A stretch of 64,000 bases of DNA, taken from assembly GCA_002281485.1 (NCBI GenBank), contig NCGF01000013.1, forward strand, positions 1 through 64,000, in the 5' to 3' direction. Made by a program: the position numbers and the translations under genes. This document shows positions 16,559 to 26,113 of the stretch, piece by piece (positions within the stretch are counted from its first letter, which is position 1; every line of letters begins with the position of its first letter). This stretch comes from Sphingomonas sp. 28-66-16. Lineage in GTDB: Bacteria; Pseudomonadota; Alphaproteobacteria; Sphingomonadales; Sphingomonadaceae. Below the pieces are notes generated by a model. The model saw only the letters and a list, made by a program, of their open reading frames with translations. It made no database searches and was not told the origin of the DNA.

Positions 16559-18094
16559 CTAGCCCAGATACAGCATCGTGGCGGCGATGCTGACCGCCGA
16601 GGCGAGCAGCGCGACCAGCAGATAGCCCCACCAGCCGCCGATCCGCACCGGCTCTATCGGCCTGAGCGGCGGGGCCGGCGGGGCGCCGCCCGCGTTGGGG
16701 AATTGGCGTTCGATGTTGCGGATCAGATCGGGCAGTCGCGCGACGGTCTGCAAATCCTTGATCAGGCGATCGGCGACATAGGCCTCGGGGCCGAGCTCGG
16801 TCCGGATCCATTCGCGGACGAAGGGATCGGCGGTTTCCCACATGTTGATATCGGGATCGAGCGCGGTCGCGACACCTTCGACCATGACCATCGTCTTTTG
16901 CAGCAGCAGCAGGTGCGGCTGGGTCTGCATGTCGAAATCGCGGGTGATGTTGAACAGTCCCTCGAGCATCGTGCCGACCGACATGTCCTTGACCGGCATG
17001 CCGCGCATCGGCTCGCCCACCGCGCGCAGCGCGGTCGCGAATTCAGCGACGTTGTGATGCGCCGGGACATAGCCGGCCTCGAAGTGAATCTCGGCGACCC
17101 GGCGATAGTTGCCGGTGATCAGGCCATAGAGAATCTCGGCCAGCCAGACGCGCGCGCGCCGATCGATCCGGCCCATGATCCCGAAATCGATCGCGGCGAT
17201 GCGGTTGCCGGGCATCGCGAACAAATTGCCTTGATGCAGATCGGCGTGAAAAAAACCCTCGGCGATCGCCTGCCGCAAAAAGGCATGGACGATGATGTGC
17301 GCGAGCCGCGCCGGATCATAGCCGGCCGCGATCAGGGCCGCGCGATCAGAAATCTTGATTCCGTCGATCCATTCGAGCGTCATCACCCGGCCGGTGGTGC
17401 GTTGCCAGTCGATTGCGGGGACGATGAAATCAGGCTCGGCCATCATTGCTTCGGCGAGTTCGGAGGCCGAGGCGGCCTCGCGTCGCAGATCGAGCTCGCG
17501 CGCGGTCCAGCGCTTGAAGGTCTCGATCACCAGCCGGGGGCGCAGCCGGGTGAGCTCGCCGCCCATCGTCTCGAGCTGGGCGGCTGCCCACTGATAGGTA
17601 TCGATCGCGCGGGCGAACTCCTCCTCGACGCCGGGGCGCAGCACCTTGACCGCGACCCGTCGCCCGTCGGTGGTCACCGCGCGATGGACCTGCGCGATCG
17701 ACGCCGCGCCGACCGGCACCGGATCGATCGAGGCGAAAAGCTCGTCGAGCGGCCGGCCGAAACTGCGCACCATCGCGGCTTCGATCACTGCATAGGGCAC
17801 CGGCGGCAGCCTATCCTGCAAGCGCTGGAGATCGTGCGACGCCTCGACCCCGACAATGTCGGGCCGGGTGGCGAGCGTCTGGCCGAATTTGATCGCGGCG
17901 GGGCCGATCGCCTCGAGCGCGTCCGCATAAGCGGGGGTGGCCGGTACGCGCGCGCCGAATCGCGCGATCCGCACGAGCCGGCGGACGGCGGGCGGCGTGT
18001 TCGGGTCGCGCTCGATCCCCGTCAGCGCCCCGTGACGGGCGAGGGTGCGGCCCCATTTGAGCAATCGCCAGAGATGCACGACGGGGGCGGTCAT
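16559..18094 (-). CDS. ubiB: Ubiquinone biosynthesis kinase-like protein UbiB
   Basis: Atypical ADCK/UbiB kinase-fold protein needed for ubiquinone synthesis at the inner membrane. The 511 residues have AAIKFGQTLATRPDIVG (the KxGQ motif), VPVGAASIAQVHRA (Ala-rich nucleotide loop), VAVKVLRPG, the ExD-type ELDLRREAA, HADLHQGNL catalytic loop and AIDFGIMGR. A Pro-rich stretch and one transmembrane helix end the protein (LLVALLASAVSIAATMLYLG). It lies 46 bases after ubiE on the same strand, with a short GC palindrome between. Confidence 0.95.
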   Translation of the reverse strand: MTAPVVHLWRLLKWGRTLARHGALTGIERDPNTPPAVRRLVRIARFGARVPATPAYADALEAIGPAAIKFGQTLATRPDIVGVEASHDLQRLQDRLPPVPYAVIEAAMVRSFGRPLDELFASIDPVPVGAASIAQVHRAVTTDGRRVAVKVLRPGVEEEFARAIDTYQWAAAQLETMGGELTRLRPRLVIETFKRWTARELDLRREAASASELAEAMMAEPDFIVPAIDWQRTTGRVMTLEWIDGIKISDRAALIAAGYDPARLAHIIVHAFLRQAIAEGFFHADLHQGNLFAMPGNRIAAIDFGIMGRIDRRARVWLAEILYGLITGNYRRVAEIHFEAGYVPAHHNVAEFATALRAVGEPMRGMPVKDMSVGTMLEGLFNITRDFDMQTQPHLLLLQKTMVMVEGVATALDPDINMWETADPFVREWIRTELGPEAYVADRLIKDLQTVARLPDLIRNIERQFPNAGGAPPAPPLRPIEPVRIGGWWGYLLVALLASAVSIAATMLYLG

Positions 18095-18103
18095 CCGACG
18101 CTG

Positions 18104-18124
18104 CCCCTCCCGTGCAGGGAGGGG
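18104..18124. repeat. Short GC palindrome between ubiE and ubiB
   Basis: CCCCTCCC (18104-18111) and its exact complement GGGAGGGG (18117-18124) flank the loop GTGCA. There is no T-run, so it is probably a small intergenic hairpin or part of a dispersed repeat rather than a terminator. It sits inside an operon and could affect mRNA stability between ubiE and ubiB. Confidence 0.55.
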
Positions 18125-18140
18125 AGGAAAGCAGCCGTCA

Positions 18141-18872
18141 TCAAATCTTCCAGCCGCTATGGATCGCGACGAGCCCGCCGAGCATCGGCTCGACCGCGGT
18201 CTGGACGAAGCCTGCCTCGCCGATCATCGCCTCGAACGTCGCCATATCGGGGAACCGCCGGATCGATTCGATCAGATAGCGATAGCTGTCGGCGTCCTTG
18301 GCGAGCAGCTGGCCGAGCCTCGGCACCAGCCGATGCGAATAGGCGTCGTAGACGTCGGCGAAGCCGGGCCACAAGGTCGTCGAGAATTCGAGGCAGAAGA
18401 AGCGGCCGCCGCGCTTCAGCACGCGGTGCGCCTCGCGCAGCGCCGCCGGGATGTCGGTCACGTTGCGAATGCCGAAGGCGATCGTATAGGCATCGAAGAA
18501 TCGATCGGGGAATTGCAGGCTCTCGGCATTGGCCTCGGTCCACACCAGCCCGTCGATTCCGCGCTTCGCGGCGCGCTCGATGCCGACCTCGAGCATGGCG
18601 CCGTTGATGTCGGCCACGGTGATCGCCGCGCCCGACGGCGCCATCCGGAAGGCGATGTCGCCCGTGCCGCCGGCCATGTCGAGGATCGTCTCGCCGGCGC
18701 GGGGCTTCACGCGGCGGACGAAGCGGTCTTTCCACAGCCGGTGCATGCCCGCCGACATCGCGTCGTTCATCAGATCATAGGAACCGGCGACGCTGGTGAA
18801 GACGCCGCCCACACGGGCGGTCTTCTCGTCGGGGGCGATGTCTTCGTAACCGAAGGAAACTGTCTCGTTCAT
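18141..18872 (-). CDS. ubiE: Ubiquinone/menaquinone C-methyltransferase
   Basis: SAM-dependent C-methylation of the quinone ring. The 243 residues contain SYDLMNDAMSAGMHRLWKDR, the SAM loop ILDMAGGTGDIAF, FDAYTIAFGIRNV (UbiE signature), RVLKRGGRFFCLEFS, and end SGWKI. It is the first gene of the run ubiE-ubiB-membrane protein-coaC-coaB and is divergent from mutM with about 60 bases between, which must hold both promoters. Confidence 0.96.
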   Translation of the reverse strand: MNETVSFGYEDIAPDEKTARVGGVFTSVAGSYDLMNDAMSAGMHRLWKDRFVRRVKPRAGETILDMAGGTGDIAFRMAPSGAAITVADINGAMLEVGIERAAKRGIDGLVWTEANAESLQFPDRFFDAYTIAFGIRNVTDIPAALREAHRVLKRGGRFFCLEFSTTLWPGFADVYDAYSHRLVPRLGQLLAKDADSYRYLIESIRRFPDMATFEAMIGEAGFVQTAVEPMLGGLVAIHSGWKI

Positions 18873-18931
18873 CGCGTCGCTCTAGCCAAGGCTTGTGGGC
18901 GGGGCAAACGCAACCTAGCTGCCGAGGCACG

Positions 18932-19744
18932 ATGCCCGAACTTCCCGAAGTCGAAACCACCATCCGCGGGCTGCGCCCCGTGCTCCAAGGCGCGCGGATC
19001 GAGCGCTTGCTGCTGCGCCGTGCCGATCTGCGACGGCCCTTTCCGCCCGATCTGGGCCAGCGATTGACCGGCGCGACCGTCGTCGGGCTCGCCCGCCGCG
19101 CCAAATATGGCCTGATCGATACCGATCGCGGCGACACGATGATCTTCCATCTCGGCATGTCGGGGCGATGGCGCGTCGATCCGAGCGAAACGCTGACGCA
19201 TGATCATCTGATCGTCGAAACCGGCGCGGGCCGCACGCTCGCGCTCAATGATCCGCGACGATTCGGCTCGGTCGACCTGATCGAGACGGCCGCGATCGGC
19301 GATTATCCCGCGTTCGTCGCGATGGGGCCCGAGCCGCTCGGACCGGATCTCGATGCCGCCCTGCTCTATCGCGTGTTCGAGGGGCGGATGGCGCCGGTCA
19401 AGGCCATGCTGCTCGATCAGCGGATCGTCGCGGGGCTCGGCAACATCTATGTCTGCGAGGCGCTGCACGTGGCAGGGATCGCGCCATCGCGCGCGGCCGG
19501 ACGGATCGGCCTGGCGCGCCTCGAACGACTCGTGACGGCGATTCGCGCGGTGCTGGTGGCAGCGATCGAAGCAGGCGGCTCGACCCTGCGCGATTATGCC
19601 CGCCCCGATGGCGAACTGGGTTATTTTTCGAAACAATGGCGCGTCTATGGCCGCGAGGGCGAGGCCTGTCAGTGCGGGGCGCGCGTGCGGCGCCGCGCCG
19701 AGGGCGGCCGATCGACCTTCTGGTGCGCGACTTGCCAGCGCTGA
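18932..19744 (+). CDS. mutM: Formamidopyrimidine-DNA glycosylase
   Basis: Removes 8-oxoguanine and formamidopyrimidines. It starts MPELPEVETT with the catalytic Pro2 and Glu3, then has RRAKYGLI (the conserved Lys), FHLGMSGRW, NDPRRFGSV, DQRIVAGLGNIY and the C-terminal zinc finger with GGRSTFWCATCQR. The first zinc pair is C-Q-C, one residue apart, where the family usually has C-x2-C or C-x4-C. The frame extends upstream, but ATG 18932 gives the required Pro2. It is 270 residues. Confidence 0.95.
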   Translation: MPELPEVETTIRGLRPVLQGARIERLLLRRADLRRPFPPDLGQRLTGATVVGLARRAKYGLIDTDRGDTMIFHLGMSGRWRVDPSETLTHDHLIVETGAGRTLALNDPRRFGSVDLIETAAIGDYPAFVAMGPEPLGPDLDAALLYRVFEGRMAPVKAMLLDQRIVAGLGNIYVCEALHVAGIAPSRAAGRIGLARLERLVTAIRAVLVAAIEAGGSTLRDYARPDGELGYFSKQWRVYGREGEACQCGARVRRRAEGGRSTFWCATCQR

Positions 19745-19845
19745 GCGGTTGACCGATCCGCCGCCGGTGGGTATGGAGCGCGCTTTCGAAGGGCGAACGG
19801 GACTCGTTCCCACGCCCTTTTTCATTGCAAAGGTTCGAGGACGGC

Positions 19846-20109
19846 ATGGCGAATACGCCACAGGCGAAAAAGCGTATCCGGCGGAACGACCGCCGTGCGG
19901 AGATCAACACCAATCGTATCGGGCGCATTCGCACCTTCGTGAAGAAGGCCGAGTCGGCGCTCGAAGCGGGCGACAAGGCAGCCGCCTCGGTCGCGCTGGC
20001 CGCCGTGCAGCCGGAATTGGCACGCGGCGTGGCCAAAGGCGTGCTCCACAAGAACACCGCTTCGCGCAAGTTTGCGCGACTCACCAAGCGGCTTTCCGCA
20101 CTCGCCTGA
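19846..20109 (+). CDS. rpsT: 30S ribosomal protein S20
   Basis: 87 residues of the S20 family: [17 protein letters not shown], a Lys/Arg-rich helix bundle that binds 16S rRNA, ending [16 protein letters not shown]. The upstream ATG 19825 in frame is not needed; 19846 is the standard start, with GAGGA about 6 bases before. A strong terminator follows, and dnaA lies downstream as in many alphaproteobacteria. Confidence 0.96.
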   Translation: MANTPQAKKRIRRNDRRAEINTNRIGRIRTFVKKAESALEAGDKAAASVALAAVQPELARGVAKGVLHKNTASRKFARLTKRLSALA

Positions 20110-20133
20110 TCTTTAACGATTTTGTCACAAACC

Positions 20134-20164
20134 GCCCGCCCGGGCTCTTCCGGGCGGGCTTTTT
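20134..20164 (+). terminator. Rho-independent terminator of rpsT
   Basis: A perfect 10-base stem GCCCGCCCGG / CCGGGCGGGC with a 6-base loop is followed by five T, 24 bases after the rpsT stop. Confidence 0.92.
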
Positions 20165-20540
20165 GTCGTGCGCGCGTCGCTGATTTGGCACCCTGCAGCC
20201 CTCGCCGTACCGGACATCCTAAAACGCAGGATTCCTCGCGATTCGCGTAGGTTTCAGTTTAGTGACTATTATATTAAACAGTAAAAACAAGTCGTTAAAG
20301 TCGGTCCCACGCGTTTGCGCGCTTGGCAGCGAGTCAATCCGATTTATTTCAAATCTGCGACATTACTTCTCTTGATCGACTCGGTTAGGTCTTCATAATC
20401 AATCTTCGTCGCGGCGAACTTCATCGCTCGGCCTCTGATTTAGCGTCATCGACAGACGGAGCGATTCCGGCCTGGGGACACGCTTGTCTTTGAATAATTG
20501 GCCGGTCCGCAAGGCGTCTGGCCCGAAGGGAGTGGTCTGC
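20165..20540 (+). promoter_or_regulatory. dnaA upstream region with five GANTC sites
   Basis: About 375 bases without a gene, markedly AT-rich between 20250 and 20400. It holds five GANTC sequences at 20230, 20240, 20331, 20378 and 20463. GANTC is the methylation site of CcrM in alphaproteobacteria, and GANTC in the Caulobacter dnaA promoter affects its activity. No good match to the DnaA box TTATCCACA was seen, so there is no evidence for the origin here. It most likely contains the dnaA promoter and leader. Confidence 0.55.
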
Positions 20541-21962
20541 GTGGGGGTTGGAACTGGAGCATGTGGAGCGGAGCGGGAGAATGACGTCGATCGCGCATGG
20601 GCGCGCATTCGCGGCAATCTTCGCGAATCGGCCGGCGTGCGCCTGTTCGACCAATGGCTGAAGCCATTGGCCCTGCTCGACTCCGAATCGCCCGGCGTCG
20701 TCCGGCTCGGATTGCCGTCGGCGTTCATGACCAACTGGGTTCGCAACAACTATGCCGAGCGGCTGGCCGCTGAATTCAAGGCGCTGCTGCCCGATGTCCA
20801 GCAGGTCACGATCGAAACCGCCTCGGCCAAGCCGGCGCTCGCGGTTCTCAGGGCCGAGATCGTCGCGCTCGACTCTGCCCGGCCCGTCACGTCGGCACCG
20901 GCGCCGCAGGCCGCTGCAGCCGAAGACAGCCGGCGGGCGGCCCCCGTGCTCGACGCCAGGTTCACCTTCGACCGTTTCGTCGTCGACGCCTCCAATCGTG
21001 TCGCCTTCAACGCCGCGCAGGCATTGGCGCAACCGGGCAAGCCGCGTTTCAGCCCCCTGTTCCTCCACGGCGCCACGGGGATGGGAAAGACCCATCTGAT
21101 GCACGCGATCGGTGCCGCTTTCCGCGCGGCGCAGCCCGATGCGCAGGTGATCTGCATGTCGGCCGAGCGGTTCATGTTCGAATTCGTCCAGGCGATGCGC
21201 GCGCGCGATACCTTCGCGTTCAAGTCGCGGCTGCGCTCGGCCGATCTGCTGATGATCGACGATCTGCACTTCATCGCCGGGAAAGATGCCACGCAGGAGG
21301 AGTTTTTCTACACGATCAACGAGGTGATGAGCGCCGGCAAGCGGCTGGTCGTGACCTCGGATCGTTCGCCGCAGGCGCTCGACGGGGTGGAGGCGCGGAT
21401 CGTCTCGCGCTTCGCGATGGGGTTCGTCGCCGATATCAAACCCGCCGATCTCGATCTGCGGCGGGCCGTGCTGGCGCGCAAGCTCGCCGATATGCCGGGA
21501 GCCAGCGTGCCTGGCGACGTCCTCGAACTGCTCGCGGTCCGGCTGTCGTCGAGCATCCGTGAGCTGGAAGGCGCGCTCAACCGGCTGGTCGCCTATGCCC
21601 AGCTGACCGGCGATCGGATCGACATGGATTTTGCGGCCGCCACGCTGGGAGACGTTCTGCGCGGCGCCCAGAAGCGCGTGACGATCGACGAGATCCAGCG
21701 CGCGGTTTCGGTCTATTTCGATCTCAAGCCGATCGAACTCGTCTCGGCCCGGCGCGCCCGCGTCGTTGCGCGCCCGCGTCAGATCGCGATGTATCTCGCC
21801 AAGCGGCTGACCACCCGATCGCTCCCCGAAATCGGGCGCAAGTTCGGCGGGCGCGATCATTCGACGGTGATTCATGCGGTGCGCCGCATCGAGCAGCTCC
21901 GCGACACCGATCGTGACGTCGACGGCGCAGTGAGGAACCTGCTCCGCGATCTCGAAGGCTGA
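20541..21962 (+). CDS. dnaA: Chromosomal replication initiator protein DnaA
   Basis: AAA+ initiator that melts the origin. Domain I runs from WARIRGNLRESAGVRLFDQW, followed by a short Ala/Pro linker. The ATPase then has FTFDRFVVDASNRVAF, Walker A GATGMGKTHL, Walker B LLMIDDLHF, sensor SDRSPQAL and the box VII region SSSIRELEGALNRL. Domain IV ends with RQIAMYLAKRLT and the DNA-contacting GGRDHSTVIHA. There is no ATG in frame. GTG 20541 has AAGGGAG 8 bases upstream and gives 473 residues; TTG 20484 would give 492. GTG is preferred. A GTG or TTG start would keep DnaA translation moderate. Confidence 0.95.
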   Translation: MGVGTGACGAERENDVDRAWARIRGNLRESAGVRLFDQWLKPLALLDSESPGVVRLGLPSAFMTNWVRNNYAERLAAEFKALLPDVQQVTIETASAKPALAVLRAEIVALDSARPVTSAPAPQAAAAEDSRRAAPVLDARFTFDRFVVDASNRVAFNAAQALAQPGKPRFSPLFLHGATGMGKTHLMHAIGAAFRAAQPDAQVICMSAERFMFEFVQAMRARDTFAFKSRLRSADLLMIDDLHFIAGKDATQEEFFYTINEVMSAGKRLVVTSDRSPQALDGVEARIVSRFAMGFVADIKPADLDLRRAVLARKLADMPGASVPGDVLELLAVRLSSSIRELEGALNRLVAYAQLTGDRIDMDFAAATLGDVLRGAQKRVTIDEIQRAVSVYFDLKPIELVSARRARVVARPRQIAMYLAKRLTTRSLPEIGRKFGGRDHSTVIHAVRRIEQLRDTDRDVDGAVRNLLRDLEG

Positions 21963-22004
21963 AAACGGCCCGCCCGGCGTCGCGGCGCCGGGCGGGTCAG
22001 GCGA

Positions 22005-22652
22005 TCAGCGCTTGGGCTCGGGGGCGATCGTGATCTTCACGGTTTCGCCCGAATTGCCCGGAAAGCCGGTGAACATGGCTTCGACGAGATTGGGCACCAG
22101 ATGCGGGAGGTCATCGTCGCGCGAAATCGCCTTGGCGGTGCCTTCGAACACGCGCTGGCCATTGTCGGTGCGGTCGATCTGAAGATCGAGTTCGCTGGTG
22201 TACACGGTGTAGCTGCGAACGTCGTTGAAGCCGCTTCCGAACAGGAACGGATCGTTGAAGCCATAAGCGAAGCCGCGACCGCCATAGAAGCCGAAGGGAT
22301 AACCGAACCGGCCAAACCCGCCAAAGGCGCCGTATCCGCCAAAGCCCGCGCTCGGATAGGACACGATCTTCTCGCGCCCGCCATCGACGTCATAGTGCAT
22401 CTTCACGACCAGATCGGCGCGCGCAGGATCGGTCGCCGGGCGATAGCCCTGACGGACCAGCTGGGCGGCGACCATTTGGGCGTATTGGCCGAATTCGATG
22501 CCACCCTCGAGCCGCTGATCGGTCGGCTGCACGACGAAGGTCTGACCCGCCGGCGGCGACAGCGCCTGAAAACGCGAAACGCGCGCGGCGAAAGGCTCGG
22601 CGCAGCTGGCGAGCGCGAGCAACGCGGTAACGGCGAGGAGGGTCTTTTTCAT
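22005..22652 (-). CDS. DUF4136-like lipoprotein
   Basis: About 215 residues starting MKKTLLAVTALLALASCAEP, a lipoprotein signal with the lipobox LASC. The mature part has FVVQPTDQRLEGGIEFGQYAQMV and QGYRPATDPARADLVVKM, typical of the DUF4136 fold, and a central Gly/Phe/Tyr-rich stretch (GFGGYGAFGGFGRFG). It is probably anchored in the outer membrane facing the periplasm; the function of the family is unknown. The ATG at 22664 is an alternative start four codons earlier. The upstream region has repeated TGATATA elements. It is convergent with dnaA. Confidence 0.82.
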   Translation of the reverse strand: MKKTLLAVTALLALASCAEPFAARVSRFQALSPPAGQTFVVQPTDQRLEGGIEFGQYAQMVAAQLVRQGYRPATDPARADLVVKMHYDVDGGREKIVSYPSAGFGGYGAFGGFGRFGYPFGFYGGRGFAYGFNDPFLFGSGFNDVRSYTVYTSELDLQIDRTDNGQRVFEGTAKAISRDDDLPHLVPNLVEAMFTGFPGNSGETVKITIAPEPKR

Positions 22653-22684
22653 CGAGGGCACCATCTATCCAAGTAAAATCGCCA

Positions 22685-22711
22685 TATATCAGCGGGAAGC
22701 GCCGTATATCA
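22685..22711 (-). promoter_or_regulatory. Direct repeats TGATATA upstream of the lipoprotein gene
   Basis: On the minus strand TGATATA occurs at 22711-22705 and again at 22691-22685, exactly 20 bases apart (two helical turns), 33-59 bases before the lipoprotein start. These are AT-rich islands in GC-rich DNA and could be a paired operator or part of a promoter. Confidence 0.35.
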
Positions 22712-22783
22712 CTTATTGGCAAGTGTGGCACTTCGTTTGTGAATAGCGGTTGAACAAGGGGTTCGGTTCCGCCGTCATAGCCG

Positions 22784-23794
22784 TCATATCTGCAGGCCGA
22801 TCGCCCGCTGGGCGTCGGCGAGCGTCGGCGCCGCCAACCCCGAGGCGCGCCCGGCGCCAGCGATCAGCGCATCGGCAACCGCACCGCGATCCTCGAGCAG
22901 CCGGGTCAGCCGGTCGCGAATCGGGCGCAACGTCGCCACCGCCAGATCGGCGAGCGCGGGCTTGAACGCGCCGAAGCCCTTGCCGGCAAAATCGGTCATC
23001 ACCGCATCGACCGTCACGTCCGCCATCGCCGCATAGATCGTCACCAGGTTCCGCGCCTCGGGCCGGTCGGCGAGGCCGGCGAAGGTATCGGGCAACGGCG
23101 CGGCATCGGTCTTCGCTTTCCTGAGCTTCTGCGCGATCATGTCGTCGTCATCGACCAAGTTGATCCGGGCCATGTCCGACGGGTCCGATTTCGACATCTT
23201 GGCGGTGCCGTCGCGCAGGCTCATGATCCGGGGCGCTGCCTTGCTGATCAGCGGCTCGGGCAACGGAAACAGCTCGACGCCGAAATCGGTGTTGAACTTG
23301 GTCGCAATGTCACGGGCGAGCTCGAGATGCTGCTTCTGGTCCTCGCCGACGGGCACATGGCTCGCCTTGTAGAGCAGCACGTCGGCGGCCTGGAGCACCG
23401 GATAGGCGAAATAGCCGACGCTCTGGCTCGATCCGTCCTTGCCGGCCTTGTCCTTCCACTGCGTCATCCGGTTGAGCCAGCCCATCCGCGCCGTGCCGTT
23501 CAGGATCCAGGCGAGTTCGCTGTGCGCCGGCACGCGCGCCTGATTGAACAGGATCGCCTTGGCCGGATCGATCCCGCAGGCAATCAGCGCCGCTGCCATC
23601 TCGATCGTGTTGGCGGCGAGTTCGGCCGGCACGACGGGCTGGGTGAGCGCGTGCAGATCGGCGAGGAAGAACAGGCACTCGCCGCCGGTCGCCGCGACCT
23701 CGTCCTGCATTGCTACCCATTGCTTGATCGCGCCCAGATAATTGCCGAGGTGGAGATTGCCGGTGGGCTGGATTCCCGAAACGATGCGCATCAT
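22784..23794 (-). CDS. trpS: Tryptophan-tRNA ligase
   Basis: Class I aminoacyl-tRNA synthetase of 336 residues. [20 protein letters not shown] carries the HIGH-type signature (GNLHLGN), and [15 protein letters not shown] the KMSKS loop. Also visible are [25 protein letters not shown] and [16 protein letters not shown]. Its ATG 23794 overlaps the stop of murJ (ATGA), so it is translated after murJ in one transcript. Confidence 0.96.
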   Translation of the reverse strand: MMRIVSGIQPTGNLHLGNYLGAIKQWVAMQDEVAATGGECLFFLADLHALTQPVVPAELAANTIEMAAALIACGIDPAKAILFNQARVPAHSELAWILNGTARMGWLNRMTQWKDKAGKDGSSQSVGYFAYPVLQAADVLLYKASHVPVGEDQKQHLELARDIATKFNTDFGVELFPLPEPLISKAAPRIMSLRDGTAKMSKSDPSDMARINLVDDDDMIAQKLRKAKTDAAPLPDTFAGLADRPEARNLVTIYAAMADVTVDAVMTDFAGKGFGAFKPALADLAVATLRPIRDRLTRLLEDRGAVADALIAGAGRASGLAAPTLADAQRAIGLQI

Positions 23795-25377
23795 GGGTCT
23801 TTCCTGATTGAAGCCCCGCCGCGCGGGCGGTGCATCGCGCGCAGGTCCGACGGCAGATAGGCCCGAAGCGCGAAGCAGGCGGCGGCATAGACCAGCCCGC
23901 CGGTCGCGACCAGCACCAGCATCGCCAGCCAGCGGGTCAGGCCGGGCCCGGTCGTATAGGGGGTGAATCGATCGTTGAGGAAATACAGCGCCACCCCCAT
24001 CAGCAGTGCCGCGCCTGCCAGCCGGATGACCCGGCGGCGCAGCCGCGCATCGGGCACGAAATGGCCGCGCCGTCGAAGGGAGATATAGAGCATCGCCACA
24101 TTGGCGGTGCTCGACAGCGCCGTCGCCAGCGGCGGGCCCATATGTCGCAGCGGCACGATCAGCGCGAGATTGAAGGCGATGTTGAGGCCGATCGAGATCG
24201 TCGCGAGCCGCACCGGGGTTCGCGTGTCCGATCGGGCGTAAAAACCCGGGGTCAGCACCTTGACGAGGATGTAGGAGGGCAGGCCGATCGAAAAGGCAGC
24301 GAGCGCCTGCGCGGTGAACAGCGAGTCCTCGGCCGTGAACTTGCCGTGCTGGAACAGGGCGGCGACGATAGGCACGCCGCACACGATCAGCGCGACCGTC
24401 GCCGGCAGGGTGAAGAACAGCGCCAGTTCCATTCCCCGATTTTGCGTTTCCATCGCCTCGGCGTCGTTGCCCGCGCCGAGCAGGCGCGAGATCGTTGGCA
24501 ACAGCACCGTCCCGAGGCCGATGCCGATCAGCCCGAGCGGCAACTGGTTCAGCCGGTCGGCATAATAGATGTACGAGACCGAGCCCTCAGGCAGCAGGCT
24601 GGCGGCCAGCGCGGTCGATATCACGAGGTTGATCTGAACGGCGCCGGCTCCCGCCGCTGCCGGGCCGATCAGGCCGAGCAGTTTTTTGACCGCCGGGGTG
24701 ACATGGGGCAGCTTGATCCGCAGCCGTATGTCGTTGTTGACGCAATACCAGGCGAGCCATCCGAGCTGGATCACCCCCGAGAGCGTCACCGCGATCGCCT
24801 GGTTGCGGCCGGTGAAGAGCGGATCGGTCTCGTGAAACGCGAGCAACGCCACGATCAACGTCAGGTTGAGGAGGATCGGCGCCGCCGCGCTCACCCAGAA
24901 TTTCTGCAACGAATTGAGGATCCCGCCGAACAGCGACACGAGCGAGATCAGCAGCAGATAGGGCAGGGTGATCCGCGACAGCCCGACGGCATAGGCAAAT
25001 TGTGCCTCGCTCACCGCCTTGAACCCGCCCGACAGCGCATAGGTGATCGGCCAGGCGAAGATTTCCATCACGATCGTCATGACGATCAGCAACGGCAGCA
25101 GCACCGACAGCACATCTTCGGCAAAGGCCAGGCCGGCGGGCAGGCCGCCACCCTCTTCGGCGACCTTGCGATTGAACATCGGGATGAACGCCGCCGAAAA
25201 AGCCCCCTCGGCGAACAGCGCCCGGAACATGTTGGGCAGGCGAAACGCGATCAGAAACGCATCCGATGCAAAGCTCGCGCCAACGAATCGCGCGAACAGC
25301 GAATCGCGGACGAGCCCCAGCACCCGGCTGGCCAGCGTCAGGCCGCCGACTGAGCCGAGTGCGCGGACGAGATTCAC
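23791..25377 (-). CDS. murJ: Lipid II flippase MurJ
   Basis: Inner-membrane flippase of the MOP superfamily moving lipid II to the periplasm for peptidoglycan synthesis. It is 528 residues with about 14 helices. The N-terminus [23 protein letters not shown] and the [25 protein letters not shown] segment are diagnostic (catalytic Arg residues in the first helices). Later come [24 protein letters not shown] and [11 protein letters not shown]. It lies 24 bases after secB on the same strand and overlaps trpS. Confidence 0.95.
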   Translation of the reverse strand: MNLVRALGSVGGLTLASRVLGLVRDSLFARFVGASFASDAFLIAFRLPNMFRALFAEGAFSAAFIPMFNRKVAEEGGGLPAGLAFAEDVLSVLLPLLIVMTIVMEIFAWPITYALSGGFKAVSEAQFAYAVGLSRITLPYLLLISLVSLFGGILNSLQKFWVSAAAPILLNLTLIVALLAFHETDPLFTGRNQAIAVTLSGVIQLGWLAWYCVNNDIRLRIKLPHVTPAVKKLLGLIGPAAAGAGAVQINLVISTALAASLLPEGSVSYIYYADRLNQLPLGLIGIGLGTVLLPTISRLLGAGNDAEAMETQNRGMELALFFTLPATVALIVCGVPIVAALFQHGKFTAEDSLFTAQALAAFSIGLPSYILVKVLTPGFYARSDTRTPVRLATISIGLNIAFNLALIVPLRHMGPPLATALSSTANVAMLYISLRRRGHFVPDARLRRRVIRLAGAALLMGVALYFLNDRFTPYTTGPGLTRWLAMLVLVATGGLVYAAACFALRAYLPSDLRAMHRPRGGASIRKDP

Positions 25378-25401
25378 GCGCGGCGCCCGCGGACCGGATG
25401 G

Positions 25402-25899
25402 TCAGGCGTGGCCGACATCCTGGCTGACGATGCCGTCTTCGGTCTGCGACTGAAGCTGCTGCATGTAGAGCGCGCCGAAATCGATCGGTTCGAGGAGCAG
25501 CGGCGGAAAGCCGCCGTCGCGGACGGCATCGGCGAGCACGCGCCGCGCAAACGGAAACAGGATGCGCGGCGCTTCGCCGAGCAGGAAAGGCTGGAGTGCA
25601 TCGGCGGGGATGTTGCGCAGGGCGAACAGACCCGCAAAGCTCAGATCGACGACAAAGGCGACCATGTCTTCGGCCTCCGATCGCGCATCGATCTTGAGCA
25701 CCACTTCATGGACATCTTCGGCGACCTGGGTCGCGCTGATCCCGAACTGGACGTCGATGCGGGGCTGCGCCTGATTCTGGTAGATCGCCGGCGCGTTCGG
25801 ATTTTCGAACGACAGGTCTTTCACATATTGCGAAAGGATCCCCACGGTCGGCTGCTCGTCGAAGCCGTTGGCGCTTGCGCCGCTATCCTGATCGTCCAT
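25402..25899 (-). CDS. secB: Protein-export chaperone SecB
   Basis: Cytosolic tetrameric chaperone that keeps preproteins unfolded and hands them to SecA. The 165 residues include GILSQYVKDLSFENPNAP, VEVVLKIDA-type strands (VHEVVLKIDARS), LSFAGLFALRNIP and FPFARRVLADAVRDGGFPP. There is an acidic N-terminus and a C-terminal tail with acidic and Gln-rich residues. First gene of secB-murJ-trpS; divergent from the Tim44-like gene across about 210 bases. Confidence 0.95.
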   Translation of the reverse strand: MDDQDSGASANGFDEQPTVGILSQYVKDLSFENPNAPAIYQNQAQPRIDVQFGISATQVAEDVHEVVLKIDARSEAEDMVAFVVDLSFAGLFALRNIPADALQPFLLGEAPRILFPFARRVLADAVRDGGFPPLLLEPIDFGALYMQQLQSQTEDGIVSQDVGHA

Positions 25900-26113
25900 C
25901 GAAACTTCATCCTTGCTCAGTCGATTGGGGAGGCGAGCGTACCCGCCGCCCGATGCGCGCAGCGCGTAGCAGGGGTATTCGTGCAGTTCAATGATGCCGG
26001 TCGGACGCGCCCGGTGGCCGGGCGTCGCGTAATCGACAAACCTCTGTACCTGCGCATTTGAATCGTCGGGTCGATGCGCCTATGTTAGGCGGGAGCCCAG
26101 ATTTGGAGGCAGA

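Noticed and set aside
15440-18607. Open frame of 1055 codons on the plus strand
   Set aside because: It is antisense to the membrane protein gene, ubiB and ubiE, very rich in Arg, Asp, His and Gln without domains; a by-product of high GC on the opposite strand.
20230-20400. Chromosomal origin in the AT-rich region before dnaA
   Set aside because: No convincing DnaA boxes; in related alphaproteobacteria the origin is usually elsewhere. A promoter region explains the AT content equally well.
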